64,000 nt of DNA from Clostridia bacterium (GCA_030625965.1 DAOUPV010000005.1:21125-85124); one strand, 5' to 3'; numbered from the stretch's first letter, positions 18,422-27,192 are shown. Made by a program: numbers and translations. Notes: a model not told the origin generated them from the letters alone.

Positions 18422-19264
18422 ATGAGAAGCATACAATACACTCAAATTGTAGAAGCATTGGCAAAAGCTTGCATAAAAGCCAACATTATTGCGTCTTGCG
18501 ATTTGCTTGAAGCATACCAGGACAGTATCGATAATGACAGCCAAAATGGTGCAAAAGCCATTCTGAAGGATCTACTTTTAAACGCGGAGGTAGCCAAGGA
18601 AAACAACATGCCGATCTGTCAGGATACTGGAACTGCGGTAGTATTCTTAGAGTTGGGCCAAGAAATCCAAGTAGAGGGAGGTTACCTTGTAGATGCCATC
18701 AATGAGGGTGTGCGACAAGGTTATCGGGATGGATATCTGAGGAAATCCATCGTTTCCCATCCATTGGAGCGAAAGAACACCGGGGATAACACACCGGCGG
18801 TAATACATACTGAAATCGTACCGGGGGATTCCTTTAGGATCACTGTGGCGCCTAAGGGTGGTGGCAGTGAAAACATGTCTCGCCTCTCCATGTTGACACC
18901 GGCAGTAGGATGGGAGGGGTTCAAGAGTTTTCTGATCAACGCCATCAGGGAGGCTGGTCCTAATCCTTGTCCGCCGGTCGTGGTCGGCGCCTGTTTGGGA
19001 GGTAACTTCGAAAGCTGTGCTCTAGAGGCTAAGAAATGCCTGCTCAGACCTATCGGGGAACGCAATTCGGATCCTGAGATTGCAGCTTACGAAGAAGAGT
19101 TGCTTGAAGAAATCAATAAGCTCAATATTGGACCGCAGGGTTTCGGCGGTGATACGACTGCCTTTGATGTGCATCTTTCATTTCTGCCCTGTCATATCGC
19201 TTGTTTGCCGGCAGCCATAAACCTCAACTGCCATGTAGCCCGACATCAGTCGTTCTGTCTATAA
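18422..19264 (+). CDS. Fumarate hydratase class I, alpha subunit
   Basis: This is the catalytic Fe-S subunit of the two-subunit class I fumarase, interconverting fumarate and malate. Starting at ATG 18422 (family-like MRSIQYTQIVEALAKACIKAN), it has 280 residues. A GTG 18 bases upstream is also in frame but less family-like. Cluster-binding cysteine regions appear in MPICQDTGTAV near residue 66 and VVVGACLGGN near 189, and the C-terminus ends with INLNCHVARH. The matching beta subunit is not adjacent: a PrsW-type gene lies between them. Tartrate dehydratase is the main alternative in this family. Confidence 0.92.
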   Translation: MRSIQYTQIVEALAKACIKANIIASCDLLEAYQDSIDNDSQNGAKAILKDLLLNAEVAKENNMPICQDTGTAVVFLELGQEIQVEGGYLVDAINEGVRQGYRDGYLRKSIVSHPLERKNTGDNTPAVIHTEIVPGDSFRITVAPKGGGSENMSRLSMLTPAVGWEGFKSFLINAIREAGPNPCPPVVVGACLGGNFESCALEAKKCLLRPIGERNSDPEIAAYEEELLEEINKLNIGPQGFGGDTTAFDVHLSFLPCHIACLPAAINLNCHVARHQSFCL

Positions 19265-19275
19265 GCGTGGAAACT

Positions 19276-19926
19276 ATGAATCTTATTATTGCGATTGCAC
19301 CGGCAGCGCTCATCCTTTACTATATATATCAGCAGGATTACGTTGCCAAGGAACCGCCACGAACATTGGTGAGAATGTTCCTATGGGGCGCATTTCTTGT
19401 ACTGCCGGCAAGTGTTCTGGAAAACATCTGGTATATCAATCCGTTGGGAACTGGAGTTGCGGATCGCTTCATGCTGTCGTTTTTCAATGTGGCATTGATT
19501 GAGGAAGGTCTCAAGTATCTAATATTCATCATCTTCATCTGGAAAGATGAGAAGGATTACGATGAATTCTTTGATGGAATCGTTTACGCCGTCTTCATAT
19601 CCTTGGGATTCGCGACCGTGGAAAATATTTTCTATGTCACAACTTTCGGTACACAGACCGGCATCATCCGGGCGGTGACGGCCATTCCTCTGCATACCGT
19701 CTGTGCGGTGATTAGCGGAAGCTATCTGAGCCGGGCCAAATTCATAGAAGATAAGTCAAAAGGGAACCTGGTCAAGGCCTTCGTTTTTCCTGTAGTGTTG
19801 CATGGACTTTATAACTTTATCATATTCATCGACAGCTCATTCCTGTCTGTAACCGTATTCCCGTTACTGGTACTCTTTTACTACAGACTAGGACTTAAGA
19901 ATATCAAAATGTTATCTGGAAAATAG
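19276..19926 (+). CDS. prsW: PrsW family intramembrane protease-like protein
   Basis: This 216-residue, strongly hydrophobic protein has about six to seven membrane segments. It shows the PrsW/CAAX-protease-like motifs: EEGLKYLIF (about residue 75), FDGIVYAVFISLGFATVENIFY (about 98-119, written here only by its ends FDG and ENIFY in the family alignment), a histidine in IPLHTVCAV and HGLYNF near the C-terminus. PrsW in Bacillus subtilis starts the proteolysis of the anti-sigma factor RsiW. No anti-sigma gene is in the window. It sits between the two fumarase subunit genes with tight spacing, so it is co-transcribed with them. ATG 19276 is chosen because the frame upstream overlaps the end of the alpha subunit. 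Confidence 0.88.
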   Translation: MNLIIAIAPAALILYYIYQQDYVAKEPPRTLVRMFLWGAFLVLPASVLENIWYINPLGTGVADRFMLSFFNVALIEEGLKYLIFIIFIWKDEKDYDEFFDGIVYAVFISLGFATVENIFYVTTFGTQTGIIRAVTAIPLHTVCAVISGSYLSRAKFIEDKSKGNLVKAFVFPVVLHGLYNFIIFIDSSFLSVTVFPLLVLFYYRLGLKNIKMLSGK

Positions 19927-19942
19927 AGGAGGAACATCCGAC

Positions 19943-20491
19943 ATGTCTAAAGAAATACGACTTAAAACACCGATTAAAACTGAAGATATAATCGATTTGC
20001 AGGCGGGAGACCGGATCCTGCTCAGCGGTATCATCTATACGGCCAGGGATACGGCCCACAAAAGAATCGTGGCCAGCATGGAAAAGGGTGAGACACTGCC
20101 TTTCGAGCTGCAGGGTGCAGTCGTTTACTATGCCGGCCCGGCCCCGGCACCTCCCGGCAAACCAATCGGTTCCATCGGTCCTACGACAAGTTACCGCATG
20201 GATGCCTATGCGCCCAAGCTCATTGAGAATGGCCTCAAAATGATGATTGGGAAAGGTTCCAGAAACCAAGCAGTCAAGGATGCAATTATAGAGCATCAAG
20301 CCGTCTATTGTGCAGCTTGGGGTGGAGCGGGTGCGCTGTTGGCCAGCCGCGTGGTTTCAGCCGACTGCATCGCGTATGAGGAATTGGGACCCGAAGCTGT
20401 GTATCAGTTGGAGGTGAAAGATTTTCCAGTGATGGTGGTAAACGATATTTACGGACATGATGCATATGAACAACAAGGAGGTGACAGATGA
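19943..20491 (+). CDS. Fumarate hydratase class I, beta subunit
   Basis: The 182 residues match the small beta subunit of the Fe-S fumarase/tartrate dehydratase group, which completes the active site with the alpha subunit. Conserved segments are LQAGDRILLSGIIYTARD, a proline/glycine-rich YYAGPAPAPPGKPIGS, the TSYRMD box, and GKGSRNQAV. A GAGGAGGA binding site precedes the ATG. The stop overlaps ddl by 4 bases. Confidence 0.93.
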   Translation: MSKEIRLKTPIKTEDIIDLQAGDRILLSGIIYTARDTAHKRIVASMEKGETLPFELQGAVVYYAGPAPAPPGKPIGSIGPTTSYRMDAYAPKLIENGLKMMIGKGSRNQAVKDAIIEHQAVYCAAWGGAGALLASRVVSADCIAYEELGPEAVYQLEVKDFPVMVVNDIYGHDAYEQQGGDR

Positions 20492-21462
20492 AAAGAATTG
20501 CAGTATTGATGGGAGGCACCTCGACGGAGAACAAGATTTCTTTGAAATCAGGAACAGCGGTCGCACAAGCTTTGGCTAGCAAAGATTATGACGTCTTGTC
20601 CCTGGATACCGCAAAGGACTCATGGGCTGAACGCTTGGACGAGTACAAACCAGACGTAGTCTTCATAGCCTTGCATGGCAAAGGCGGGGAGGATGGCACC
20701 ATACAAGGCTATCTGGAAACCAAAGGGTTTATCTATACTGGTTCGGGGGTTCTGGCCAGCGCTATTACCATGAACAAGGTCATATCACAACAGATCCTAA
20801 CCCAGGCGGGACTGCCTGTACCTGAGTTCTGTGTGCTGGATTTGGAGACCTATAGGCAGGAAGGTCCTGAAGCGTCGGTCAGATATCTAAGTGAAACTAT
20901 TGGCTATCCGCTGGTTGTCAAGGCTCCTTCGCAAGGCTCGACCATTGGTATATATTTCATAAACAACGATGAGGAATTCGCACATGGTTTGGAGGCAGCT
21001 TTCGAATTGGAAAATCAGCTTCTAATCGAAACCATGATAGACGGTATGGAAATCACGGTGTCGGTCATGGGAAATGACAAACCATTTCCTATGAAAACAT
21101 TGGAGATCACGACCACAACCGGGTGCTATGACTATGAAACCAAATACACACCTGGCATGAGCCAGCATATCATTCCGGCCAGACTGCCGGAAGACATTCG
21201 CATCCACTGCAGGCAGCTGTCCAGGGACGCATATAAAGCAATGGGGCTTAAAGGTTTCGGAAGAGTGGATCTCATGTTGGATAGAGACAACAATCCATAT
21301 ATCCTAGAGGCCAATACCATCCCCGGCATGACGGAAACAAGTCTGATCCCAGATGTCGCTCAACATATAGGAATGGACTTTGCTACCTTGGTTGAATTGA
21401 TTTGCGAGATGGCGCTGGGTAAAGAATTTCCTGAAGAATATAAGGACACGAAGCAGTGGTAA
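20488..21462 (+). CDS. ddl: D-alanine--D-alanine ligase
   Basis: Ddl makes the D-Ala-D-Ala dipeptide for peptidoglycan. The 324 residues start MKRIAVLMGGTSTENKISLK. They show the ATP-grasp features PLVVKAPSQGSTIGIY, LLIETMIDGMEITVSV, GFGRVDLMLDRDNNPYILEA and NTIPGMTETSLIP. Length and order are normal. It is translationally coupled to the fumarase beta subunit, a location not explained by pathway. Confidence 0.96.
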   Translation: MKRIAVLMGGTSTENKISLKSGTAVAQALASKDYDVLSLDTAKDSWAERLDEYKPDVVFIALHGKGGEDGTIQGYLETKGFIYTGSGVLASAITMNKVISQQILTQAGLPVPEFCVLDLETYRQEGPEASVRYLSETIGYPLVVKAPSQGSTIGIYFINNDEEFAHGLEAAFELENQLLIETMIDGMEITVSVMGNDKPFPMKTLEITTTTGCYDYETKYTPGMSQHIIPARLPEDIRIHCRQLSRDAYKAMGLKGFGRVDLMLDRDNNPYILEANTIPGMTETSLIPDVAQHIGMDFATLVELICEMALGKEFPEEYKDTKQW

Positions 21463-22721
21463 AGAAAATGGATATGGAAGAGCTTCAGAATAAATGCGTA
21501 CAAGCAGGCGAGGAGGTAGCCGAATGGTGGAAAAGCTACCAACCGACAAGCGAATACAATCATAGAAAAGTCATTGCAGCTTTTCAAAAATACCAAGTGG
21601 CCCAGGAGTGTTTTTCTGGTAGCACAGGATATGGCTATGGTGATCATGGCCGAGATACCTTGGATAAAATCTTCGCCCATGTATTTGGAGCCGAAGATGC
21701 CTTAGTGCGCACCCAAATGGTTTCTGGAACACATACCCTGGCTGTATGCCTCTTTGGGCTTTTACGCCCTGGTGAGCGCCTGGTATCCTTCTGCGGTACT
21801 CCCTATGACACATTGCTTGAAGTCATAGGACTTACGGGAAACAAAAAAGGGAGCCTGCTGGAGTTCGGCATTCATTATTCAGAAATTGAAATAGATCTGC
21901 CCTTATGCGAAAAAGCGGCAAAAATCCCAGCAGATACCAAGGTTGTGCTCATACAGCGCTCCCGTGGCTATGCCTGGAGACCGTCCTACAGCATTAAGGA
22001 GATTGGATCCATGTGTCAGGCCATCAAAGAGAAACGGCCGGACGTTACCATTATGGTGGATAACTGCTATGGGGAGTTTACTGAAGAACGGGAACCGCTA
22101 GCGGTGGGAGCCGATGTAATCGCTGGGTCCCTCATCAAGAATCCGGGCGGCGGATTGGCCCCGATTGGCGGTTATGTAGCCGGGCGTAAGGACCTGATTG
22201 AAGAAGTCAGCTATCGCCTGACCTCACCGGGAATCGGCAGGGAAGTAGGCGCTGTGGATGGTAGTATGAGCCGTTTGCTATATCAGGGTCTATACATGGC
22301 CCCACATACGGTGGGAGAGGCCTTGAAGACGGCCGTGTATACAGCTTCCATCTTTTCTCAACTGGGATATGAGGTTTCACCTGGTGTAGATGATATCCGT
22401 TCGGGTATCGTTCAAGCGATCCGTTTCGAGAAAGAAGGGGAGCTAATCGACTTTTGCCAGGCTATCCAAAGGAATTCTCCAATCGATTCCCACGTAGTGC
22501 CCTTGCCCTGGGATATGCCCGGCTATGACGATAAAGTAATCATGGCGGCGGGCACATTCATCGGCGGAGCGACCAGCGAATTAAGCGCGGATGCACCCAT
22601 AAGGAAACCGTATACCTTGTACGTCCAGGGTGGTCTAAGCTTTGAATACAGCAAGATCGCCATCAATGAGGCCGTAAGAAGGATTGTTGCCAATGATGAA
22701 GATCAAGGAAATAAGCAGTAG
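21456..22721 (+). CDS. Methionine gamma-lyase family PLP enzyme (YnbB / aluminium-resistance family)
   Basis: This 421-residue PLP-dependent fold-type I protein is of the YnbB family. The family start FSGSTGYGYGDHGRD lies near residue 50, a DNCYGEFTE cofactor site near 206, and the Schiff-base lysine in AGSLIKNPGGG near 226. Annotation as aluminium resistance is historic, and methionine gamma-lyase is a database name without proof here. GTG 21456 has an AAGGA at suitable distance. ATG 21468 is an alternative. Both overlap or abut ddl. Confidence 0.85.
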   Translation: MVKKMDMEELQNKCVQAGEEVAEWWKSYQPTSEYNHRKVIAAFQKYQVAQECFSGSTGYGYGDHGRDTLDKIFAHVFGAEDALVRTQMVSGTHTLAVCLFGLLRPGERLVSFCGTPYDTLLEVIGLTGNKKGSLLEFGIHYSEIEIDLPLCEKAAKIPADTKVVLIQRSRGYAWRPSYSIKEIGSMCQAIKEKRPDVTIMVDNCYGEFTEEREPLAVGADVIAGSLIKNPGGGLAPIGGYVAGRKDLIEEVSYRLTSPGIGREVGAVDGSMSRLLYQGLYMAPHTVGEALKTAVYTASIFSQLGYEVSPGVDDIRSGIVQAIRFEKEGELIDFCQAIQRNSPIDSHVVPLPWDMPGYDDKVIMAAGTFIGGATSELSADAPIRKPYTLYVQGGLSFEYSKIAINEAVRRIVANDEDQGNKQ

Positions 22722-23607
22722 GACCATACTGAACCGAAATCCCCATCCATCCAATTGGTTCGGGGTGCATTACGCAGCCAATTTTTACCGCGGATGTCCC
22801 CATCGATGCATCTACTGTGATTCCAGAAGTGCTTGCTACCAAGTTGAGGATTTTGACCATCAGGTCGAAGTGAAAACCAACGCGTTAGAATTACTTCAAA
22901 AGAAAATACGACGAAAGCGGAAAAAAGGTACGGTTGGCTTTGGCGCCATGAGTGATCCCTATCTGCCGTTGGAAATGGAGAGGGAGCTGACCCGTGGGGC
23001 GCTGCAGATTCTCCTTAAATCTCGCTGGCCAGTGTTTATACTGACTAAGAGTCATCTGGTGCAAAGGGATTTGGACCTCTTGAACGCCATAAACAAACAG
23101 AATTATGCGTGTGTGGCTTTTTCCATCACGACTGCGAACGATGACATGGCAGCTAAAGTAGAACCCTATGCACCGCGTCCAAGTGAGCGATTCAAGGCGA
23201 TGAGTATGCTATCCGCCTGCGGCATCCATACTGGTTCGGTCATGATGCCCCTGTTGCCGTTTATCGAGGATGATTGGGAGAATGTCAGAGAAATCGCAGA
23301 GAAGACTTTGGAAAATAGCGGATCGTTTCTGGTGCCGAGCTACGGGGTAACACTCCGGGACAGGCAGAGAGATTATTTCTATGATCGATTGGATGAGGAA
23401 TTCCCTGGATACAAAGAACGGTACAAAGCAAAATATCGGAATAGTTATGGCTGCACTTCAACGAAAGCCAAGGAATTGAAGGGGAAGCTCGCTGAATATG
23501 CAAGGAAACAGGGGCTGTCTCTGAACATGCCAAGCTATGAGTCTATGCTTGGAGAGAAACAGTTGGAGCTTCTATTTGGCAGTAGCAGTGAGCATAAGGA
23601 TTTTTGA
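22693..23607 (+). CDS. Radical SAM protein of the spore-photoproduct-lyase-like family
   Basis: The 304 residues have a radical SAM cluster site CPHRCIYC (CxxxCxxC) near residue 32, in the setting NFYRGCPHRCIYCDSRS typical of SPL-like proteins (the Rv2578c group). It is followed by GFGAMSDPYLPLE. A true spore photoproduct lyase is larger, and the real substrate is unknown. ATG 22693 is preferred because AAGAAGGA lies nine bases upstream, inside the end of the previous gene. It ends the fumarase-ddl operon. Confidence 0.87.
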   Translation: MMKIKEISSRTILNRNPHPSNWFGVHYAANFYRGCPHRCIYCDSRSACYQVEDFDHQVEVKTNALELLQKKIRRKRKKGTVGFGAMSDPYLPLEMERELTRGALQILLKSRWPVFILTKSHLVQRDLDLLNAINKQNYACVAFSITTANDDMAAKVEPYAPRPSERFKAMSMLSACGIHTGSVMMPLLPFIEDDWENVREIAEKTLENSGSFLVPSYGVTLRDRQRDYFYDRLDEEFPGYKERYKAKYRNSYGCTSTKAKELKGKLAEYARKQGLSLNMPSYESMLGEKQLELLFGSSSEHKDF

Positions 23608-23630
23608 GATAAAAGTGGATATTGAGAAAC

Positions 23631-23668
23631 AAAAAAAAGGGCACGTTCTTCGGAACGTGCCCTTATAT
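23631..23668 (-). terminator. Terminator of lexA (hairpin shared with the convergent operon)
   Basis: A 10-bp perfect stem (23639-23648 / 23653-23662) carries a TTCG tetraloop. On the minus strand it is followed by eight T, a strong terminator for lexA. On the plus strand the tail is only TTATAT, so it is weaker for the radical SAM gene. Confidence 0.9.
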
Positions 23669-23700
23669 GTACACATATAGCTGTAATATTAAATTACAGA

Positions 23701-24339
23701 TCAGGAGATGTTACGGTAAATGCCGATCACCTTACCTAAAATATCAACCTTGTCTGCGAAGATAGGTTCCATGGTGGAGTTTTCCGGTTGCAGCCGGAAG
23801 TGTTTGTTCTCCCGATAAAACCTTTTGATGGTAGCTTCGTCGTCTTGTAGCATTGCGACCACGATTTCACCATTCCTGGCAGTATTCTTCTTTTCGACAA
23901 TTGCCAGATCTCCATCATGGATACCTGCTTCAATCATCGATTCCCCAACAACTTCCAGGATATAGGCATCTCTGCTGCCGATAAGTGAGAGGGGAAGGGG
24001 GTATATTTCCTGGATGTTTTCAATGGCTTCTATAGGAACACCTGCAGTAACTCGTCCCAACAAAGGAACATTGACCATCTGCACATCCATTAGCATTTGA
24101 GGAGCAACAGGAACCGAATCATTGGATTGTACAAGTTCGATGGCTCTAGACATAGCCGGATTACGTCTGATATAACCCAGTGCTTCCATATTCTTCAGAT
24201 GGGTGTGTACTGTGGAAATGGAATTTAGTCCAACGGCCTTGGCGATTTCTCTGACGGTGGGTGGGTATCCTTTTTCTGAGATATACCCTTTGATCATGAA
24301 GTAAATCTGTTCTTGTCGTTTGGTCAAATCAGTCATCAT
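23701..24339 (-). CDS. lexA: SOS response repressor LexA
   Basis: LexA represses DNA-damage genes and cleaves itself when RecA filaments form. The 212 residues comprise a winged HTH domain (1-68) and an S24 peptidase domain (about 85-212). The cleavage bond Ala99-Gly100 lies in RVTAGVP, the nucleophile is Ser134 in VVGESMIEAG, and the lysine is Lys172 in ATIKRF. All three are intact. An AGGAGG site precedes the ATGATG start. It is transcribed away from a YneA-like gene, with three SOS boxes in between, which implies autoregulation. Confidence 0.98.
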   Translation of the reverse strand: MMTDLTKRQEQIYFMIKGYISEKGYPPTVREIAKAVGLNSISTVHTHLKNMEALGYIRRNPAMSRAIELVQSNDSVPVAPQMLMDVQMVNVPLLGRVTAGVPIEAIENIQEIYPLPLSLIGSRDAYILEVVGESMIEAGIHDGDLAIVEKKNTARNGEIVVAMLQDDEATIKRFYRENKHFRLQPENSTMEPIFADKVDILGKVIGIYRNIS

Positions 24340-24356
24340 TTATCCTCCTCAAATGC

Positions 24357-24456
24357 ATTATATCATAGGTGGTTTGATGTTACAAACAAATGTTCTGTTT
24401 TTTTCTTTACAACGAACAAACGTTCTGTTACTATTATAGCAGAGAACAAGTGTTCG
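24357..24456. promoter_or_regulatory. Divergent lexA / yneA-like promoters with three LexA (SOS) boxes
   Basis: The lexA promoter on the minus strand is TTGTAA (24380-24385), 17 bases and TATAAT (24357-24362). The promoter of the + strand gene is TTTACA (24406-24411), 17 bases and TACTAT (24429-24434). The SOS boxes are CAAACAAATGTTCT (24383-24396, imperfect, overlapping the lexA -35), CGAACAAACGTTCT (24413-24426, in the + promoter spacer) and AGAACAAGTGTTCG (24443-24456, just downstream of the + start). The arrangement lets LexA shut both genes. Confidence 0.92.
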
Positions 24457-24472
24457 CATAGGAGGCGATAAC

Positions 24473-24838
24473 ATGTTATGGTTTAAAAGAAGACAAGTGA
24501 AGCGTAAAAGAATAATAATCCGTATCAGTAAGGCAGCTTTCGTAGTGCGAGTATTGACTGTGATAGTAGCATTGCAGCTAATTATTCTACCTGCATCTTA
24601 TGCAATCAATAAAGCCGGTGACACGGATCGCTTACTTACAGGACAGGCTTTAGCATCCATTGAACAGGATTCTTATGTGACAGTTGTTGTTGAATCCGGT
24701 GATACTTTATGGAATCTGGTTGATGAACATTATAACGGCAAAAAAGATATACGAAAGATCATATACTTCGTGAAGGATGTCAATGGAATCGGAACGACAA
24801 TATATCCGGGTCAGACTATAAAAATCCCAATCGTGTAA
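24473..24838 (+). CDS. YneA-like SOS cell-division suppressor (LysM domain)
   Basis: This 121-residue protein has a basic N-terminus, one membrane segment (about 24-45) and a C-terminal LysM domain (about 68-118, with VVVESGDTLWNLVDEHY). It therefore probably sits in the membrane with its LysM domain facing the cell wall. Position and layout match Bacillus YneA, the LexA-controlled inhibitor that delays division after DNA damage. Two SOS boxes lie in its promoter region and AGGAGG precedes its ATG. Sequence identity to YneA itself is not verified. Confidence 0.85.
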   Translation: MLWFKRRQVKRKRIIIRISKAAFVVRVLTVIVALQLIILPASYAINKAGDTDRLLTGQALASIEQDSYVTVVVESGDTLWNLVDEHYNGKKDIRKIIYFVKDVNGIGTTIYPGQTIKIPIV

Positions 24839-24872
24839 TCTGAATTTGATAATGAAATTGAAAACATACTAT

Positions 24873-24908
24873 AATAATGCTACAAGATTTCTTGTAGCAT
24901 TATTTTTA
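24873..24908 (+). terminator. Terminator after the yneA-like gene
   Basis: A 14-bp perfect stem (24873-24886 / 24891-24904) with an ATTT loop is followed by further T-rich sequence. The 150 bases from here to the next gene hold a small AAGCG-N7-CGCTT dyad near 25014 but no recognised RNA. Confidence 0.88.
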
Positions 24909-25061
24909 TGGGAATAGCCTGTAGTTCGCATCCATAAGCCCTGAGAGCCTACCTCGTGTACATGAATGACTCTGGAGGGCAAAGACCTGTCGGAAGGATG
25001 ACAATCGCTGTCAAGCGCTTTAAACGCTTCTTAATGTATGATGTAAGCAGAAGGAGGGGTT

Positions 25062-25958
25062 ATGAACCGAGATCTGATGAAGACAATCCATAAGATAGAG
25101 CATTTTATAGACGAAAACCTGGATCGTCCAATCACTTTGGTCCAGATTTCTCGAGAAGCCGGCTACTCGCCTTGGTACGTTTCTAGGATCTATCGCAAAG
25201 CACGAGGACGAACCCTGTTCTCCTATATCCATAAAAAACGGCTCATGCTTGCGGCCAGTGATATCATAAGCCAAGACCGCAAGGTCATCGATACAGCACT
25301 GGATTTCCTGTTCGATTCCCATGAAGGCTTCACACGGGCCTTTGTCAAGGAATTCGGAGTGACGCCGAGCACATGGAAGCAAGAACGTTCTGCCGATCTG
25401 ATCGACCGTCATGACCTCAACCAAATCTTGAAAAGGAAGGATAGAGCAATGGATGAGAAAATGAAAGAAACCATGGTGCCTGTATTTGTACAGATCATGA
25501 AGAAGCCCAGAAGAAAGCTTTTAGTAAAGAGGGGGGAGTGCGCTACCCACTATTATGAGTATTGTAAGGAAGTCGGTTGTGAGGTATGGGATGATCTATC
25601 TGATTATAGCAACGCATTGACTGAACCCATGGGCATGTGGCTTCCCGGCAAAATGATACCGGAAGGAACATCGAAGTATGTGCAGGGCGTGGAATTCGCC
25701 ATCGATGCGGATATTCAAGAACCGGAGGGTTTTGAACTGGTCACTTTAGAGCCGGTAGATATGCTGCTATTCCAAGGACCACCCTTTACAGATGAAGACT
25801 TTGAAGATGCCATAAGTGCGCTCTGGGACTTCATCGAGCGGTTTGACCCACTGATCTATGGATACCGTTGGGCCAAGGAGAAGGCGCCTAGATTCCAATA
25901 CATCCCGGAAGGATATAGAGGATATATTGAAGGCTTGCCAGTTGAGAAAGTAGAATAA
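25062..25958 (+). CDS. AraC family regulator with GyrI-like effector domain
   Basis: The 298 residues comprise an AraC/XylS double HTH at the N-terminus (about 8-105, with ITLVQISREAGYSPWYVSRIY and GFTRAFVKEFGVTPSTW) and a GyrI/SOUL-like ligand domain (about 125-295). This domain order is that of Rob and BmrR-type multidrug sensors. The target genes are not evident. The convergent lrgAB is separated by a two-way terminator. AAGGAGGGG precedes the ATG. Confidence 0.9.
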   Translation: MNRDLMKTIHKIEHFIDENLDRPITLVQISREAGYSPWYVSRIYRKARGRTLFSYIHKKRLMLAASDIISQDRKVIDTALDFLFDSHEGFTRAFVKEFGVTPSTWKQERSADLIDRHDLNQILKRKDRAMDEKMKETMVPVFVQIMKKPRRKLLVKRGECATHYYEYCKEVGCEVWDDLSDYSNALTEPMGMWLPGKMIPEGTSKYVQGVEFAIDADIQEPEGFELVTLEPVDMLLFQGPPFTDEDFEDAISALWDFIERFDPLIYGYRWAKEKAPRFQYIPEGYRGYIEGLPVEKVE

Positions 25959-25964
25959 AAAATT

Positions 25965-25988
25965 AGAGCCCTGATCATTCAGGGCTCT
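25965..25988. terminator. Bidirectional terminator between the AraC gene and lrgB
   Basis: A 10-bp perfect stem (AGAGCCCTGA / TCAGGGCTCT) with a TCAT loop has T-rich flanks on both sides. It serves both convergent transcripts. Confidence 0.88.
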
Positions 25989-26023
25989 TTCTTAGTTATG
26001 CGTCATTTCGGATTATGTAAAGT

Positions 26024-26740
26024 TTAAATGAAAAATCTAAGCAGATAGGCGACCAATGGTAAGTAGAATACAGAAACCAGACCAGCGATGGCCAATGAAA
26101 GGCTTGAAATGGCACCTTCCGTTTCTCCGATTTCCAGGGCCTTCGAGGTCCCCAACACGTGGGAACTCGTACCGATGGCAACTCCCTTGGCGATGGGATT
26201 GGTTATTCGTCCTAGTCTTAACAAGGTCTTGGCCATCACGGTACCTGAGATACCGGTTACCAGGATGGAGAGGACCGTGATGGGTACGATAGCCCCCATA
26301 GTAGTAGAAACTTCGATTCCCATGGGAGTGGTGATGCATTTGGGTAGCAGTGAGATTATCATCATTAAGTCATAATTCATAACCAACGTTAAGAAGACTA
26401 GACTCATGCTTGAAACCAGGATACCGCTCATGATCCCCGTCAGGATAGCAACTTTGTTCTGCATCAAGTGGGGGAGCCGCCGATAAAGCGGAAGGGCTAG
26501 AATCACCACAGCTGGTTTTAAGAAGAAATTAATAGAATTTGCAGCTGGTTTATAGTAACTGTAGTCCACCCTAAAAAGCAACATTAACAGTACAATTGTA
26601 ACGATGCTGAAGATATTAGGAGTCAGCAGATCGATTTTAAAGCGATTATAGAGCTTCTGACCGGCAATATAGACTGCGATACTGACAAGAATCCCGGCAA
26701 ATGCGATCAGTATCTGTATGAGGCTAGTTGTTATTGTCAT
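26024..26740 (-). CDS. lrgB: LrgB family membrane protein
   Basis: This very hydrophobic protein of 238 residues has about seven membrane segments and is the LrgB/CidB partner of LrgA. Recognisable segments are KCITTPMGIEVSTTMG, VTGISGTVMAKTLLR and the family box GVAIGTSSHVLGTSKAL. LrgAB is linked to murein hydrolase control and, in other bacteria, to pyruvate or glycolate transport. ATG 26740 is chosen over an in-frame GTG because GAGGTG stands seven bases before it. It overlaps lrgA by 17 bases. Confidence 0.93.
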   Translation of the reverse strand: MTITTSLIQILIAFAGILVSIAVYIAGQKLYNRFKIDLLTPNIFSIVTIVLLMLLFRVDYSYYKPAANSINFFLKPAVVILALPLYRRLPHLMQNKVAILTGIMSGILVSSMSLVFLTLVMNYDLMMIISLLPKCITTPMGIEVSTTMGAIVPITVLSILVTGISGTVMAKTLLRLGRITNPIAKGVAIGTSSHVLGTSKALEIGETEGAISSLSLAIAGLVSVFYLPLVAYLLRFFI

Positions 26741-27092
26741 GATTTTCACCTCGTTTATGGATCAGATACTGAGTTGTCTTACCGGCAACGATCATTACGG
26801 TTGCCATGCTGACAACCAATATAACGACCATACTGACCCAGATATCCTTGATCAGGTCCGTGTATGCCAGTATGGCAACACCGGATGGGATGAAAAAGAA
26901 CGGCAGAACCTTAAGAAAAAGGTCGCCGGCCAGTTTGATGTAATCTTCCTTAATGATCTTGGTTTCCAACAAGATCAACAGAAGCAGCATACCGAAGATG
27001 GGTCCTGGAATAATCAGATTAAATGTCGTAGAAATCCATTCGCCAATCTGCCAGATGAGCATGATTAGAGCGAACTGAAATGCAATTTTCAT
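26724..27092 (-). CDS. lrgA: LrgA/CidA family holin-like protein
   Basis: The 122-residue protein has four predicted membrane segments and starts MKIAFQFALIMLIWQIGEWI, followed by the family box LIIPGPIFGMLLLLILL. An in-frame ATG 42 bases upstream gives a longer product, but AGGAAAGG precedes 27092 and the family starts there. LrgA resembles phage holins and works with LrgB. No lytSR two-component system is visible in the window. Confidence 0.9.
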   Translation of the reverse strand: MKIAFQFALIMLIWQIGEWISTTFNLIIPGPIFGMLLLLILLETKIIKEDYIKLAGDLFLKVLPFFFIPSGVAILAYTDLIKDIWVSMVVILVVSMATVMIVAGKTTQYLIHKRGENHDNNN

Positions 27093-27192
27093 AAGTGAAT
27101 CAACCTTTCCTAATAACTCATAAGATTTTACCATAGAGTGGAATGGATGAACAGTCCAGCAATTTGCTATATTCCACTATTGGTACAAAAGT

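Noticed and set aside
24909..25061. Possible riboswitch ahead of the AraC-GyrI gene
   Set aside because: Only a weak AAGCG/CGCTT dyad is seen. No aptamer pattern could be traced.
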